DNA from: Novosphingobium sp. G106
Lineage (GTDB): Bacteria > Pseudomonadota > Alphaproteobacteria > Sphingomonadales > Sphingomonadaceae
NCBI RefSeq assembly: GCF_019075875.1
Contig: NZ_JAHOOZ010000002.1
Coordinates: 62,001 to 126,000, forward strand
Direction: 5' to 3'
DNA length: 64,000 bases
Shown here piece after piece: positions 40,244-49,324 of the stretch. The position numbers and the translations under genes are program-made. The notes beneath the pieces were generated by a model. That model worked only from the letters and a program-made list of their open reading frames with translations. It had not been told where the DNA came from and did not search any database. The stretch's first letter is position 1. Each line of letters begins with the position of its first letter.

Positions 40244-41490
40244 AACTAGCACCTAGCTCACCTCTTCGTATTTCTTGGAACAGGACTAGCGCGACGCCTG
40301 CGGAACCTGTCGGTCTAATCGCTTCGGCCAATGGAATTGCACAGCTTGAATGGGATCCGAGCGTCGTTCGTCGATCAATAAAATTCGACCCCGGGCTCTA
40401 TCCGCCTGAACCGGGTCTATGGCCGGCGAAAGGACGCGAGTTTGATGGTCTTCATGGCTTCCTGTCCGATAGCCTGCCGGATGCCTGGGGCTCACTTCTC
40501 ATCCGCCTTCAGCTTCGCAAGCTCGGTTTCCGCCTTGAGGATTTCAATGGTGTCGACAAGCTCGCCCTTGTTGGCACAAACGGGCGCGGCGCTCTCATCT
40601 ACGAGCCCAGCACGACCCCGGATCCCGGGGGCCTTTCGATCGATCTCGATGACCTAGCCGAGCAATCTCGAGCAATCCTGCTGGGGGACGAGATCGAACA
40701 GATTAACACCCTGGCAACACTTGGTGGCAGCTCCGGCGGCGCTCGCCCGAAAGTCCACCTTGGCATAGCCAAGGATGGGTCCTTCACCACATCAGAGTCT
40801 AACCCGTCCGATGATCTCGAAGCGTGGATCGTAAAGTTCCGCGCGCCTTCCGATCCCATTGACATCGGCCCGGTCGAAGAAGCCTATGCTCAAATGGCCC
40901 GGCTGGCCGGCATCAATATGGCCGAAACACTGTTGCTGCCAGCGCAGGAGGGGCCCGGCCATTTCGCGACCAAGCGCTTCGATAGACCCGCGCCCGGCCA
41001 GCGCATACACATGGTCTCTCTCTCGGGCGCATTGGAAGCCCCCTGGAGCGTTCCAAGCGTCGACTATGATGGGTTCCTGCGTGCAACGGGGCAATTCACG
41101 CGGCATGCTGTAGATGTAGAGGAAGCCTTCCGCCGCATGGTCTTCAACGTGCTCGCCCATAATCGCGATGATCATACCAGACAGCACAGCTACCTGATGG
41201 ATGATGCCGGACAATGGCGGTTGGCGCCGGCCTATGACCTGACCTACTCGGCCGGGCCTGGTGGAGAACATTACCTTGCGGTCAACGGCGAGGGCCGAAA
41301 CATCGGCAGAGAGCACGTGTTGTCCGTTGGTGCACGCCATGGAATCTCGATCCGGGCAATGACATTGATTGTCGAACGAGTTCGCGCCGCTACAAATGAG
41401 TGGCTCAGGATTTCGGAAGCGGTTGGCGTCACATCTTCATCAAAAGCCGTGAGCGAACGGATTGCAGCTACGTCAAAAACCTTCGACTAA
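40240..41490 (+). CDS. hipA: HipA-type serine/threonine kinase toxin
   Basis: 416 residues from the ATG overlapping the antitoxin stop. The N-terminal part (about 20-125) corresponds to HipA_N and includes Phe-Leu-Ser-Asp-Ser-Leu-Pro-Asp-Ala-Trp-Gly. The kinase domain has the Gly-Gly-Ser-Ser-Gly-Gly-Ala-Arg-Pro-Lys loop at 162-171, the catalytic His-Asn-Arg-Asp-Asp-His segment at 308-313 and the metal-binding Asp333 in Tyr-Asp-Leu-Thr-Tyr-Ser. All key residues are present, so the toxin looks active. Known HipA kinases phosphorylate glutamyl-tRNA synthetase or other targets and induce dormancy. Confidence 0.85.
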   Translation: MKLAPSSPLRISWNRTSATPAEPVGLIASANGIAQLEWDPSVVRRSIKFDPGLYPPEPGLWPAKGREFDGLHGFLSDSLPDAWGSLLIRLQLRKLGFRLEDFNGVDKLALVGTNGRGALIYEPSTTPDPGGLSIDLDDLAEQSRAILLGDEIEQINTLATLGGSSGGARPKVHLGIAKDGSFTTSESNPSDDLEAWIVKFRAPSDPIDIGPVEEAYAQMARLAGINMAETLLLPAQEGPGHFATKRFDRPAPGQRIHMVSLSGALEAPWSVPSVDYDGFLRATGQFTRHAVDVEEAFRRMVFNVLAHNRDDHTRQHSYLMDDAGQWRLAPAYDLTYSAGPGGEHYLAVNGEGRNIGREHVLSVGARHGISIRAMTLIVERVRAATNEWLRISEAVGVTSSSKAVSERIAATSKTFD

Positions 41491-41644
41491 AACGTATTGG
41501 CCTATCAACGCGGCCGGTTAGCCATCTTGACGGCTTTCCACATGAACGGATATCCGATTTCGGGAGATCGAGAATGGGCATTGAATGACCCGCAAGTCGG
41601 CGACGGCGGACACCTTCCGGATTTCTTCTCGGCCCCAGCCAAGT

Positions 41645-41851
41645 TTAGTCCGCGGAACAATCTTCGGAAATTGAGATCGCTCGTGCCGGACACTGGCTCT
41701 CCGCCCGACGCATCGCATCCTCATCCTCCGGCGCCACTTCGCTGACCAGAACAACAGCATAGCCGTCGTCGTGCAGCTCGAACACTTCCGGCGCAATTCC
41801 CGTGCAGATGCCGAAACCGGCGCAGATCTCCGAATTGACCTGGACTTTCAT
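41645..41851 (-). CDS. Three-cysteine ferredoxin, P450 partner
   Basis: 68 residues. Cysteines appear as Cys-Ala-Gly-Phe-Gly-Ile-Cys (C-x5-C) and later Gln-Cys-Pro-Ala-Arg-Ala-Ile, the pattern of single [3Fe-4S] ferredoxins that supply electrons to bacterial P450s. The acidic remainder suits docking to a basic P450 face. It starts two bases before the end of the P450 gene's stop region, downstream in the same operon. No ferredoxin reductase is encoded here. Confidence 0.85.
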   Translation of the reverse strand: MKVQVNSEICAGFGICTGIAPEVFELHDDGYAVVLVSEVAPEDEDAMRRAESQCPARAISISEDCSAD

Positions 41852-41853
41852 GA

Positions 41854-43164
41854 TCAGCCTGCCTCCTTCGCATCGAATTCCAAGGCGATGTGGGTCAGTC
41901 CGCGCAGGATAAAGGTGGGCAGATAGCTGTATCGCCGGGCTCCGGCAGGCCCATGGATCTTCTCGGATATACGGATGTCGCTGGTCCGGTCGAACATGCG
42001 GTTCAGCGCAACAACCGTTTCGGCCCGTGCCAGCGGCGCGCCGGGGCAGGCGTGGCGGCCGGCGCCGAAGCCGACATGCAGGCGTGCGTTCTTGCGGTCG
42101 AGCTGGAATTCCGCGGGGTTCTCGAACTTGCGGGCGTCCCGGTTAGCGGCGCCGTTCGCGATGAACAGGAAAGTGCCTGCGGGAACGTCGATACCGCCCA
42201 CGGTCGTCGGCATCTTGGTGAGGCGGAAATCGCCCTTCACCGGGCCCTCGGTACGCATGCACTCCTCGACGAAATTGGGTATGAGGCTGCGGTCCTCTCG
42301 CAGGCGCTTCTGAATGTCGGGGCGATCGCCGATGAACTGAAAGGCATAGCTGAGCAGCCGGACCGTGGTTTCCTGCCCGGCGGCGAACACGTTGGCGGCT
42401 ATGCGAGCAACATCCATCGGATCTGGCATCGAACCGTCCGGGAAAGTGGCCTTGGCGAGTCCGGTGAGGACGTCCTCCCGTGGATTGGCGCGGCGGTCCT
42501 CGATGTAGGCCGAGAACTTGTCGTAGAGAAACTCCAACGGCCCGTGCGTCACTTCGCCGTCGGTACCGCCGACCACAGCGCCGCCGCTCTCCTGCTCGAC
42601 CCGGATCAGATGCTGGCGGAACTCCACGCGGTCTTCGGATGGCACGCCGAGCAGGTCGGAAACGACAAGCACGGCGAAGGGCTGGGCGAAGTCATTCATG
42701 AACTCGCATTCGCCGCGGTCGATGAATGTGTCGATCTGCTCGTCCGCCAACTTCCACATGAAGTCCTCGTTCTCCTTGAGCCGCCGCGGCGTGATCAGCG
42801 ACATCAGCAAGGAACGGTGGGCAGTGTGGATCGGCGGATCCATCGTCGGGAGCTGGTCGTGGAACGGCGTCTTGTCGCGCCACTGCTCGATGAGTTCCGA
42901 AATGTCCTCGCCCCGATGCTCGTCGAGCGGAATGGGGCAACCGGCGAAGGGCCCGGTGGTCGACATGCAGGAGGAGAAGCGTTCAGGATCGTTGTAGATT
43001 TCCAGCGCCTCGTTGTAACCCGTGACCATGAGGATGCCGTGATGCGGCTCGCGCTGCACCGGCGACTTCGCCCTCAGATAGTCGAAATAGGGATAGGGAT
43101 TAGCGACCCACCGGTCGCTGAGGAAGAAGTCGTCTGCATCAAAATCCTGGGCCTGGTCGTTCAT
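41854..43164 (-). CDS. Cytochrome P450
   Basis: 436 residues. The I-helix oxygen-activation motif is Ala-Gly-Gln-Glu-Thr-Thr at 262-267 and the ExxR motif is Glu-Cys-Met-Arg at 301-304. The haem loop is Phe-Gly-Ala-Gly-Arg-His-Ala-Cys-Pro-Gly with Cys373 as the thiolate ligand. The family's soluble bacterial form is evident: no membrane anchor. It forms an operon with the [3Fe-4S] ferredoxin directly downstream. Substrate unknown; sphingomonad relatives hydroxylate terpenoids, alkanes or aromatic compounds. IS110 debris lies upstream of the start. Confidence 0.9.
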   Translation of the reverse strand: MNDQAQDFDADDFFLSDRWVANPYPYFDYLRAKSPVQREPHHGILMVTGYNEALEIYNDPERFSSCMSTTGPFAGCPIPLDEHRGEDISELIEQWRDKTPFHDQLPTMDPPIHTAHRSLLMSLITPRRLKENEDFMWKLADEQIDTFIDRGECEFMNDFAQPFAVLVVSDLLGVPSEDRVEFRQHLIRVEQESGGAVVGGTDGEVTHGPLEFLYDKFSAYIEDRRANPREDVLTGLAKATFPDGSMPDPMDVARIAANVFAAGQETTVRLLSYAFQFIGDRPDIQKRLREDRSLIPNFVEECMRTEGPVKGDFRLTKMPTTVGGIDVPAGTFLFIANGAANRDARKFENPAEFQLDRKNARLHVGFGAGRHACPGAPLARAETVVALNRMFDRTSDIRISEKIHGPAGARRYSYLPTFILRGLTHIALEFDAKEAG

Positions 43165-43284
43165 GGCGGCTCCTTATCGGACGCTCTCTACGTCCCTTCA
43201 TCCCCGGCCGGTACGATAGCCGAACACGGCTCCCCTTTGCAAAAGCAACTGACGCTGAACCAGTGCGGCGGGCCCCTTTGAGCA

Positions 43285-43700
43285 TGCCATCATCTGGGCA
43301 ATACCGCGCGCGTCGTTACGATCCGATTTGTTGATTGCGGAACCTCGAGCAGTGCCTTCTTGTGCCCCCTCTCGACGCAAACCATCGGCAAATCTGCCTC
43401 GATCAAGCCGTTCGCCAGCCACTGCGAGAGGAAACCTGCCTCTATCCGACGCGAACGTAATCGCCGCGAACCGAGGTCAGGAGTGACCCCGATCTCGCCA
43501 TCATAGGTGAAGGGGTTGCCCTTCTGTCCGTTCAAAATCGCAACCGCCGCGATACACCATCTATGTCGGCGATCGCCGCCGCGCACTTCCCTGCGACGGT
43601 GTGGCACCCAGCGACCCAAAACTCGACCAAGAGCGTGTGCACGTCCTTCCGGACAGCGGACTACGCGACGAAACGCTGATCCGCTAACTCGCAGCCTCGT
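43285..43700 (-). mobile_element. IS110-family transposase debris
   Basis: Two minus-strand frames together give the N-terminal half of an IS110 transposase. One reads Arg-Ile-Glu-Ala-Gly-Phe-Leu-Ser-Gln-Trp-Leu-Ala-Asn-Gly-Leu-Ile-Glu-Ala (to about 43335). After a frame change, Asn-Lys-Ser-Asp-Arg-Asn-Asp-Ala-Arg-Gly-Ile-Ala-Gln-Met-Met (43332-43288) follows. The hallmark is KTDRNDARGIAQ. The catalytic C-terminus and element ends are gone. Upstream bases to about 43700 read as further relics. Confidence 0.7.
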
Positions 43701-43704
43701 CCGG

Positions 43705-45288
43705 TCAAAGGCTCGATGCCGCCTTTCCCTTGGGAAGAGATCTGTCGGTCGAATCGAACGAATTGGCTGTCTCGGAGGCGGTGACCGGGTGGCCAAACAA
43801 ATAGCCTTGAGCTTGTTCGCAGCCGAGCGAACGCAACGTCTCCGCGGATGCCTCGGTTTCGACGCCTTCGGCGGTCACGGGCATGCCCAGGGCTTTGCCG
43901 AGCCCCGCGATCGCGCTGACGATCTTGCGGCTTTCCGACGCATCCATCGACAGCACAAACGAGCTGTCGATCTTTAGATGGTCGAAGCGCAGTTGTCGCA
44001 GATGGTTGAGGCTCGAATATCCCTTGCCGAAATCGTCGAGCGCAATTCGGATACCGGCATTTTGCAGCGACGAGAAGACCTCGGAGACCAGTTCAATATC
44101 GTCAATGATCGCGTTCTCGGTCACCTCGACGATCAACCTGCTCGAAGGGAAGCCGCATTCCGTAAGGATGGCCAGCAGCCGGGCCGACAGCCACGGATCT
44201 TTGAGCTGGATCGGTGAGATGTTGATGGACAGCGACGTGTGAGGTGGCCAGTCGCACGCGGCCATGCAGCCGCTGCGCAAGATGCCATAGGACAACTCCC
44301 CGATGAGGCCCATGTCTTCCGCAATGGAGATGAACAGGTCGGGCGCCAGCAAGCCCCGAGTAGGATGATTCCAGCGCGCCAGTGCTTCGAAGCCGATTAT
44401 GTTGGACTCGCCGAGTGAAATAACCGGCTGGAAATAGGCCTCGATTTCACCGCGATCGAGCGCCGATCGAAGATCCAGCTCGATGACGGCACGCTCGCGC
44501 AGGCGCATATCCATTTCGGCATGGAAGAAGTGATATTGGCCTCGCCCGGCGCGCTTGGCTTCGTACATTGCTACGTCGGCCGCTCTCAGGAGCGCTTCGG
44601 CAGTCGTCGCATCCTGCGGGCAACGGGCTATGCCAACGGTCGCCCCGATCTCGAGGCGTGTGCCATTGATCACGAAGGCCTCGCCCAATGTCCGAATGAC
44701 TTGCCCTGCGGTTCGCGCGGGGACGTCTGCCCCGGCCGGATAGGACATCACACAGACGAATTCATCGCCGCCCAATCGGGCAATCGTCGCCCCCTCATCA
44801 CAAACGCCTTTCAGGCGGCTGGCAACCTCGATCAGCACGCCATCACCGACGTCGTGCCCGTGCAGATCGTTCACCGGCTTGAACTGATCGAGGTCGATGA
44901 CAAAAACCGCGCATTCGCTGGCGGCATTTTCGACTGCCTTGATTGCGACGTTCAACTCGTCGCTCAGTAGCCGTCGATTGGGAAGCCCGGTCAAGGAGTC
45001 ATGCCGAGCGAGCAAATTGGCGTGGTTTTCCGCGTCCTCGCGTTTGACAATTTCGCGCTGTAAGTCCGCTGCCCTGCGAAACGCAATAATGAGGCCAGCA
45101 AGGCTGCCATAGAAAAGAACCGTGGCGAGTTCAAGAATGTGCCAGTCTTCGTGTCCTGCCACTAACGCTATAAAGGCATCGAATGAGTTAAAACACACGG
45201 AGAGGAAGGCGACACCTAGACCGCCTAGGCCGATAATCCAGGCTTCGGCGCGTCGCAGCAGCCTGCCCGAGCCAACATACTTACCCAT
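43705..45288 (-). CDS. Membrane-bound GGDEF-EAL protein 2
   Basis: 527 residues from the ATG at 45288, five bases after GAGG. Two membrane helices (about residues 17-43 and 52-70) and a short coiled linker come first. GGDEF at 173-177 is intact (Arg-Leu-Gly-Gly-Asp-Glu-Phe) with no RxxD inhibitory site before it. EAL at 301-303 (Phe-Glu-Ala-Leu-Ala-Arg-Trp) keeps Val-Thr-Glu-Asn, Asp-Asp-Phe-Gly-Lys-Gly, Lys-Ile-Asp and Glu-Gly-Val-Glu-Thr. Only distantly similar to protein 1 at 36394. It probably has both activities or phosphodiesterase predominance, set by the membrane sensor. Confidence 0.9.
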   Translation of the reverse strand: MGKYVGSGRLLRRAEAWIIGLGGLGVAFLSVCFNSFDAFIALVAGHEDWHILELATVLFYGSLAGLIIAFRRAADLQREIVKREDAENHANLLARHDSLTGLPNRRLLSDELNVAIKAVENAASECAVFVIDLDQFKPVNDLHGHDVGDGVLIEVASRLKGVCDEGATIARLGGDEFVCVMSYPAGADVPARTAGQVIRTLGEAFVINGTRLEIGATVGIARCPQDATTAEALLRAADVAMYEAKRAGRGQYHFFHAEMDMRLRERAVIELDLRSALDRGEIEAYFQPVISLGESNIIGFEALARWNHPTRGLLAPDLFISIAEDMGLIGELSYGILRSGCMAACDWPPHTSLSINISPIQLKDPWLSARLLAILTECGFPSSRLIVEVTENAIIDDIELVSEVFSSLQNAGIRIALDDFGKGYSSLNHLRQLRFDHLKIDSSFVLSMDASESRKIVSAIAGLGKALGMPVTAEGVETEASAETLRSLGCEQAQGYLFGHPVTASETANSFDSTDRSLPKGKAASSL

Positions 45289-45614
45289 TGCGCCTCTTCG
45301 AAATCTATTAAGCGTTGACTCAAATGCTTGAAAGACTTTATTTCGAAGGCTCGACTCTATTACACCTCGAAAGTGGGAGCGGGTCGCTCCAAATTCCGAT
45401 ATGGAACCCTCTTCCCGTTCCATTAACACGCAGAGGCTTTATTATTTCTTATCGCTGCTCGCGAGGCTCCCGATGCGCCGGGTGGGCTGATGTCCAGAGC
45501 GGAGGCGGGATCAACTGGTCTCGCAACACCTTATAATCTGAAAGATGAGAGATGCCGGTCTCATCAAGAAGGTCTAGGCCCGTCTGGTCGACGAACGGTC
45601 TGCGGGCCCCGTCT
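45289..45614. other. Interval upstream of GGDEF-EAL protein 2
   Basis: No gene seen. It separates the GGDEF-EAL promoter from the end of the first MucR-type gene and is somewhat AT-richer near 45300-45450, as expected of a promoter. Confidence 0.35.
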
Positions 45615-46058
45615 TCAGCCGCCATCGGTTAAAGCCATCGCCTTTGCCTGATCTGAAGGCACCTTTTTATCTGCTCTGCGTCCGAGCCCGAATGCCTTCG
45701 CAACGGCCTGACGCTTGGCGGAATAGTCGGGCGCGACCATCGGGTAGTCGCGCGGAAGGCTCCAGCGTAGGCGGTATTCATCGGGCGAGAAACCATGGTC
45801 GGTTGCGAGATGACGCTTGAGAATTTTCATTTTCGCGCCGCATTCGAGGCAGGTGATCGCATCAGGTTTGACCGACGAGCGGACGGCAACCTTGGGCTCG
45901 GGAAGTGCGGCGGCTGCTGGCGCCTCCTGCCCAACGCCGGCTAGGGCGCCGTAAACCGACTGGATGAGGCGGGGAACATCGGCGGGGGCGACGCTGTTGT
46001 GCCCGACATGAGCCGAGACGATGTCGGCCGTCAGTTCCATTAGAATGGGGGTGTCCAT
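45615..46058 (-). CDS. MucR/Ros-family zinc-finger regulator
   Basis: 147 residues from the ATG at 46058; the upstream open part lacks coding character. The Ros/MucR zinc finger is complete: Cys70 and Cys73 (Cys-Leu-Glu-Cys), His83 and His88 in Lys-Arg-His-Leu-Ala-Thr-Asp-His, followed by Pro-Asp-Glu-Tyr-Arg-Leu-Arg-Trp and Asp-Tyr-Pro-Met-Val-Ala-Pro. The N-terminus is the family oligomerisation region (Leu-Thr-Ala-Asp-Ile-Val-Ser-Ala-His-Val). MucR proteins are H-NS-like silencers that control exopolysaccharide, motility and cell-cycle genes. A divergent paralogue follows upstream on the same strand. Confidence 0.85.
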   Translation of the reverse strand: MDTPILMELTADIVSAHVGHNSVAPADVPRLIQSVYGALAGVGQEAPAAAALPEPKVAVRSSVKPDAITCLECGAKMKILKRHLATDHGFSPDEYRLRWSLPRDYPMVAPDYSAKRQAVAKAFGLGRRADKKVPSDQAKAMALTDGG

Positions 46059-46195
46059 TTGCACGCTCCCGAAGCTTGTTATGCCGCGCAGTATCACGGG
46101 ACTCTGGCGGCGCAACCGCGCTTCGATCGGCTCGGCGCAGAGACATACCCGAACCACCGCAACGACGCACTGAGCGCCGCTGCGGCGCGCTCGGT

Positions 46196-46726
46196 TCAGC
46201 CCTTGGGCGCGGTTTCAGCCGTAGCTTTTGCGGCGCGCGGCGCTTTGGACTTGGCTGCTGGCTTCGTGGCCGCCGGTTTGGGGCTCGATTTGGTCGCCAC
46301 CTTGGCTCCCGGCTTCCGTCCGAGGCCGATCTTCTTGGCGAGACCACGGCGCATCTCGGCATAATTTGCCGCGACCATTGGATAGTCGCTCTTCAAGCCA
46401 TAGCGCTCGCGGTACTCAGCAGGAGTCAGGCCATGTCCCGACAGATGGCGCTTGAGCGTCTTGTAGGGCTTGCCATCGATCAGCGAGATGATGTGGTCAG
46501 GTGATGCGAGCGAGCGGCGCGGCGTAACAGCCGGAACATACTCGGTCGCCGATGCTACCTCCGGCAACGCCTGCGGCGTGGCCAGATTTACCACCGCGCT
46601 GTGCATGGATTGTAGGAAGGTTGGAATGTCTTCCGCTGCGGCCCGGGTATTGGGGTTGGACAGCCACGCCATTGTCAGTTCGGTAGCGAGTTCGAGAAGA
46701 TCGGTTCCAGACGTTTCGTCGGCCAT
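46196..46726 (-). CDS. MucR-family protein with altered finger and basic tail
   Basis: 176 residues from the ATG at 46726. N-terminal oligomerisation and central finger regions match MucR (Leu-Lys-Arg-His-Leu-Ser-Gly-His, then Pro-Ala-Glu-Tyr-Arg-Glu-Arg-Tyr, then Asp-Tyr-Pro-Met-Val-Ala). The first Cys of the finger is Ser81 and the second ligand is Asp84, leaving only His94 and His98. After residue ~130 comes a tail built from Lys-Pro-Ala-Ala and Ala-Pro-Lys units, like linker histone tails. Zinc binding may be lost and DNA compaction enhanced. Upstream neighbour and paralogue of the gene at 45615. Confidence 0.8.
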   Translation of the reverse strand: MADETSGTDLLELATELTMAWLSNPNTRAAAEDIPTFLQSMHSAVVNLATPQALPEVASATEYVPAVTPRRSLASPDHIISLIDGKPYKTLKRHLSGHGLTPAEYRERYGLKSDYPMVAANYAEMRRGLAKKIGLGRKPGAKVATKSSPKPAATKPAAKSKAPRAAKATAETAPKG

Positions 46727-46918
46727 GAATAGGTGCCTCCATTTTTGGATCAATTAGCTCTACTTACAAAGCTGTGGACGTCAACCTCGCCGAGTAGTTT
46801 GTAGCTGCTACCTCAGCATCTTGTTCCTGAGAGTGAAAAACTGTGCGGTGAAACTCTTGACCCGAAAGACGCGCCTGCCGCACCTCGATAGTCGGCGCGC
46901 AGAGATCTTGGGCCTGGA

Positions 46919-47798
46919 TCACTCACTTGGCGAAAGGCTGGTCGGTTGTCCGAGTGGCCAGGTGCCGAGGCGCTCTCCCGAACTCGCTATCTCGACAGCG
47001 ACCTCCTCAAAGGAAACCGACACTACACAGATCGGCCTCTGTTCGCCGCCTGCGGGCTGGAAGCAAAGGATAGGTGGCCGGCCGCCCTGGGCGCGAACGC
47101 GCCCTGCCAGCCTCAATCGAAAGCCGTCGGCGGAATTGAACCGATCCAGTGCCAATCGCTTGACGAGGTCGAACGCGCGCGATGCGGATCTATCGCTGCC
47201 GGCTTCACCCGATCCGAATTGAGCGACGGCCAAGGTCTGTCCTGGGAGGGTGACCGCCTCCGCGCCGGTCACCAGCACGGTGCTGCCCGATCGAGCGCAG
47301 CTCTCCGATGAAGTCCAGGGCCGGCTGATCCAGAAACCTTCTGCACCAGGGCCCGCCGGATCCGGGTCCTCGATTCCCCAGTCCGCCGGCCGCCAGTGCG
47401 TGCGCGCAACGTGGATTCGGATTGTTTGCTGCTTCTCATCGTACCGCCAGCGTAGCGGCGCCTTGCTGTCGGCCGGTGCGGGGCCATCACATCCGAACGG
47501 GATAACCAGATCGAACCGACGCCCGGCCAGTTCGGTCACCTCCCGAGGAACTGGCCTGCCCGCGGCATGGGCATCAGCTGCACGGTAAGCGGCCGCGATA
47601 ATGTCTCCTCGCTGGAGGAGGCTCGGCTTCTCCGGAGCCGGCGCACTCGGCGCGTCGGTCGGTGTTGCGATCTCGGGCGGGGCGGGGACGGGGGGAACTG
47701 CCTCTGCCAGCAAGGAAGCCAGCCGCTCCCATCGCGATCAAGGCCGCCAAGCCGCCGGCGATGACAAGGCGGCTGGTCCTGAGGCTTGGCTCTTGCAT
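46919..47798 (-). pseudogene. Anchored conserved hypothetical protein, frameshifted at a C6 tract
   Basis: From ATG at 47798 a first frame encodes a basic leader and membrane helix (Leu-Val-Ile-Ala-Gly-Gly-Leu-Ala-Ala-Leu-Ile-Ala-Met-Gly-Ala-Ala-Gly-Phe-Leu). It then breaks at six Cs (47690-47695, Gs on the plus strand). With five Cs it runs on into the second frame (Pro-Val-Pro-Ala-Pro-Pro-Glu-Ile), a proline-rich linker and a ~210-residue periplasmic part with Arg-Arg-Phe-Asp-Leu-Val-Ile-Pro-Phe-Gly-Cys, Trp-Arg-Tyr-Asp-Glu and Gly-Phe-Trp-Ile-Ser-Arg-Pro-Trp. The layout fits a conserved sphingomonad family of unknown function. Without correction the soluble part has no anchor. Confidence 0.6.
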
Positions 47799-47914
47799 TC
47801 TGGGACCGATAGCAAGCCGGCGGCTCAGGGCCAACCGATCTCGGCCAAGCCTTCGCCGCAATCCAGCCGACGGCCCATTGACAGCGGCCAAGCATAGTCG
47901 GAGGCACGGGCACG

Positions 47915-49215
47915 ATGACCGTCGACCAGATTCTGACGCTGCTGGTGCTCGGCGGCGTCGCGATGCTGATCTGGGATCGGTTACGCGCCGACGTCGTAGC
48001 ACTTGCGGGCGCCGCCATTCTGCTGATGACCGGCGTGGTTCAGCCATCCGAAGTTCAAGGCGCTTTTGCCAGCCCGGCGATCATCGCCTTGGCCTCGCTC
48101 TTCGTGATCGCCTACGCCCTGGAGCTTTCCGGCCTGCTCGACCGGGCCATAGCGCTGGGCGTCAGCATGTGCACCCGGCTGGGCTCCAAGGGAGTTTGGC
48201 TGCTCCTGTCGATGATCGGCAGCGTCTCGTGCTTCCTCAACAGCACGCCCATTGTGGTTCTGGGTGCGCCTGTCATACGCGATGTAGCGACGGCTATCGG
48301 GCAATCGCCCAAGCGTTACCTGATGCCGCTCTCCTACATTACGGTGCTCACCGGTTGCTGCACGCTCGTCGGCACCTCGACGATCTTCTCGTGGACGACA
48401 TGGCACGGATAGCCGGACAGCCGCGTTTCGGAATATTCGAGATCACACCCGTCGGGCTGCCCGTCGCACTCGCCGGCGGCCTGTACCTGTTCCTGCTCAG
48501 TGGTCGGCTGCTCGCCAGGCACGAGCACGACGAGCGCGAAGAAGGCAAACCGATCGATCCCTCGCACATCGCGAGCGCGCAGGTGGGCGATGCCGAACTC
48601 TTTGCAATCAACCGCCCCTTGCAGCCGCGCAAGGCCGTCGCGGCGCTTTCCGTGTTCGTCGGCGCAATCGCGCTCGCCGCGCTCAACGTGGCGCCGATCG
48701 CGGCCACTGCGTTTGCTGGAGCCGTGCTCCTGATCATCCTGCGCGTGATTAGCGCGGACCAGGCTTACAGCGGTCTGAAGCCCGAAATCCTCATCCTCAT
48801 CGCCGGCATGGTCGTGATCGGAATTGCCATGGAACAGAGCGGTCTCGCCGAACAAGCCTCGAGCCTCCTGATCGGAAGCGTGAATGGGTTGAGCCCCCTA
48901 GTCGCGCTAATCGTGCTCTACGTCGTCACCATGGTGCTGACCGAGCTCTTGTCGAACGCGACGGTCGCCGTGCTTCTAACGCCAGTGGCCGTGGCCCTTG
49001 CAGACAGCCTCGCGGTCAGCCCGAGGCCCTTCCTCGTTGCGGTGATGATGGCGGCAAGCGCCGCCTTCGCGACGCCGTTCGGTTATCAGACCAACGTGAT
49101 CGTCTACCAGATGGCAGGTTATCGCTATATGGACTTCGTCCGCGTGGGGCTTCCGCTCAACGTCCTCACTTGCGCAGTCGCGATCCTCGCCATCCGAGAA
49201 GCCTTTCCGTTCTGA
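47915..49215 (+). pseudogene. SLC13-family permease, frameshifted
   Basis: The frame begins at ATG 47915 (GGAGG ten bases before) with several membrane helices, Asn-Ser-Thr-Pro-Ile-Val-Val-Leu and Leu-Val-Gly-Thr-Ser-Thr. It then runs out of frame at about 48383, where ACGATCTTC stands for an expected ACGAATCTTC. Adding one A gives Gly-Thr-Ser-Thr-Asn-Leu-Leu-Val-Asp-Asp-Met and continues in the second frame to 49215, about 433 residues in all. Ser-Asn-Ala-Thr-Val-Ala-Val-Leu-Leu and Tyr-Gln-Thr-Asn in the second half are family motifs. It imports anions such as dicarboxylates or sulfate. The central RCK domains of larger members are absent. Confidence 0.75.
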
Positions 49216-49324
49216 TCGGCAAGTCGGTCGCAAGTCCAACTGACGGTGGCCGGGTTGTTCCGACACGGCCGGGGTGCCATAGCCAATCGTGGGTGTTCGT
49301 ATCTGAACTGGATGCGGGCAGGTT

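Noticed and set aside
43507..43977. Plus-strand frame across IS110 debris and GGDEF-EAL protein 2
   Set aside because: Antisense of the true genes, Arg/Ala/His-rich.
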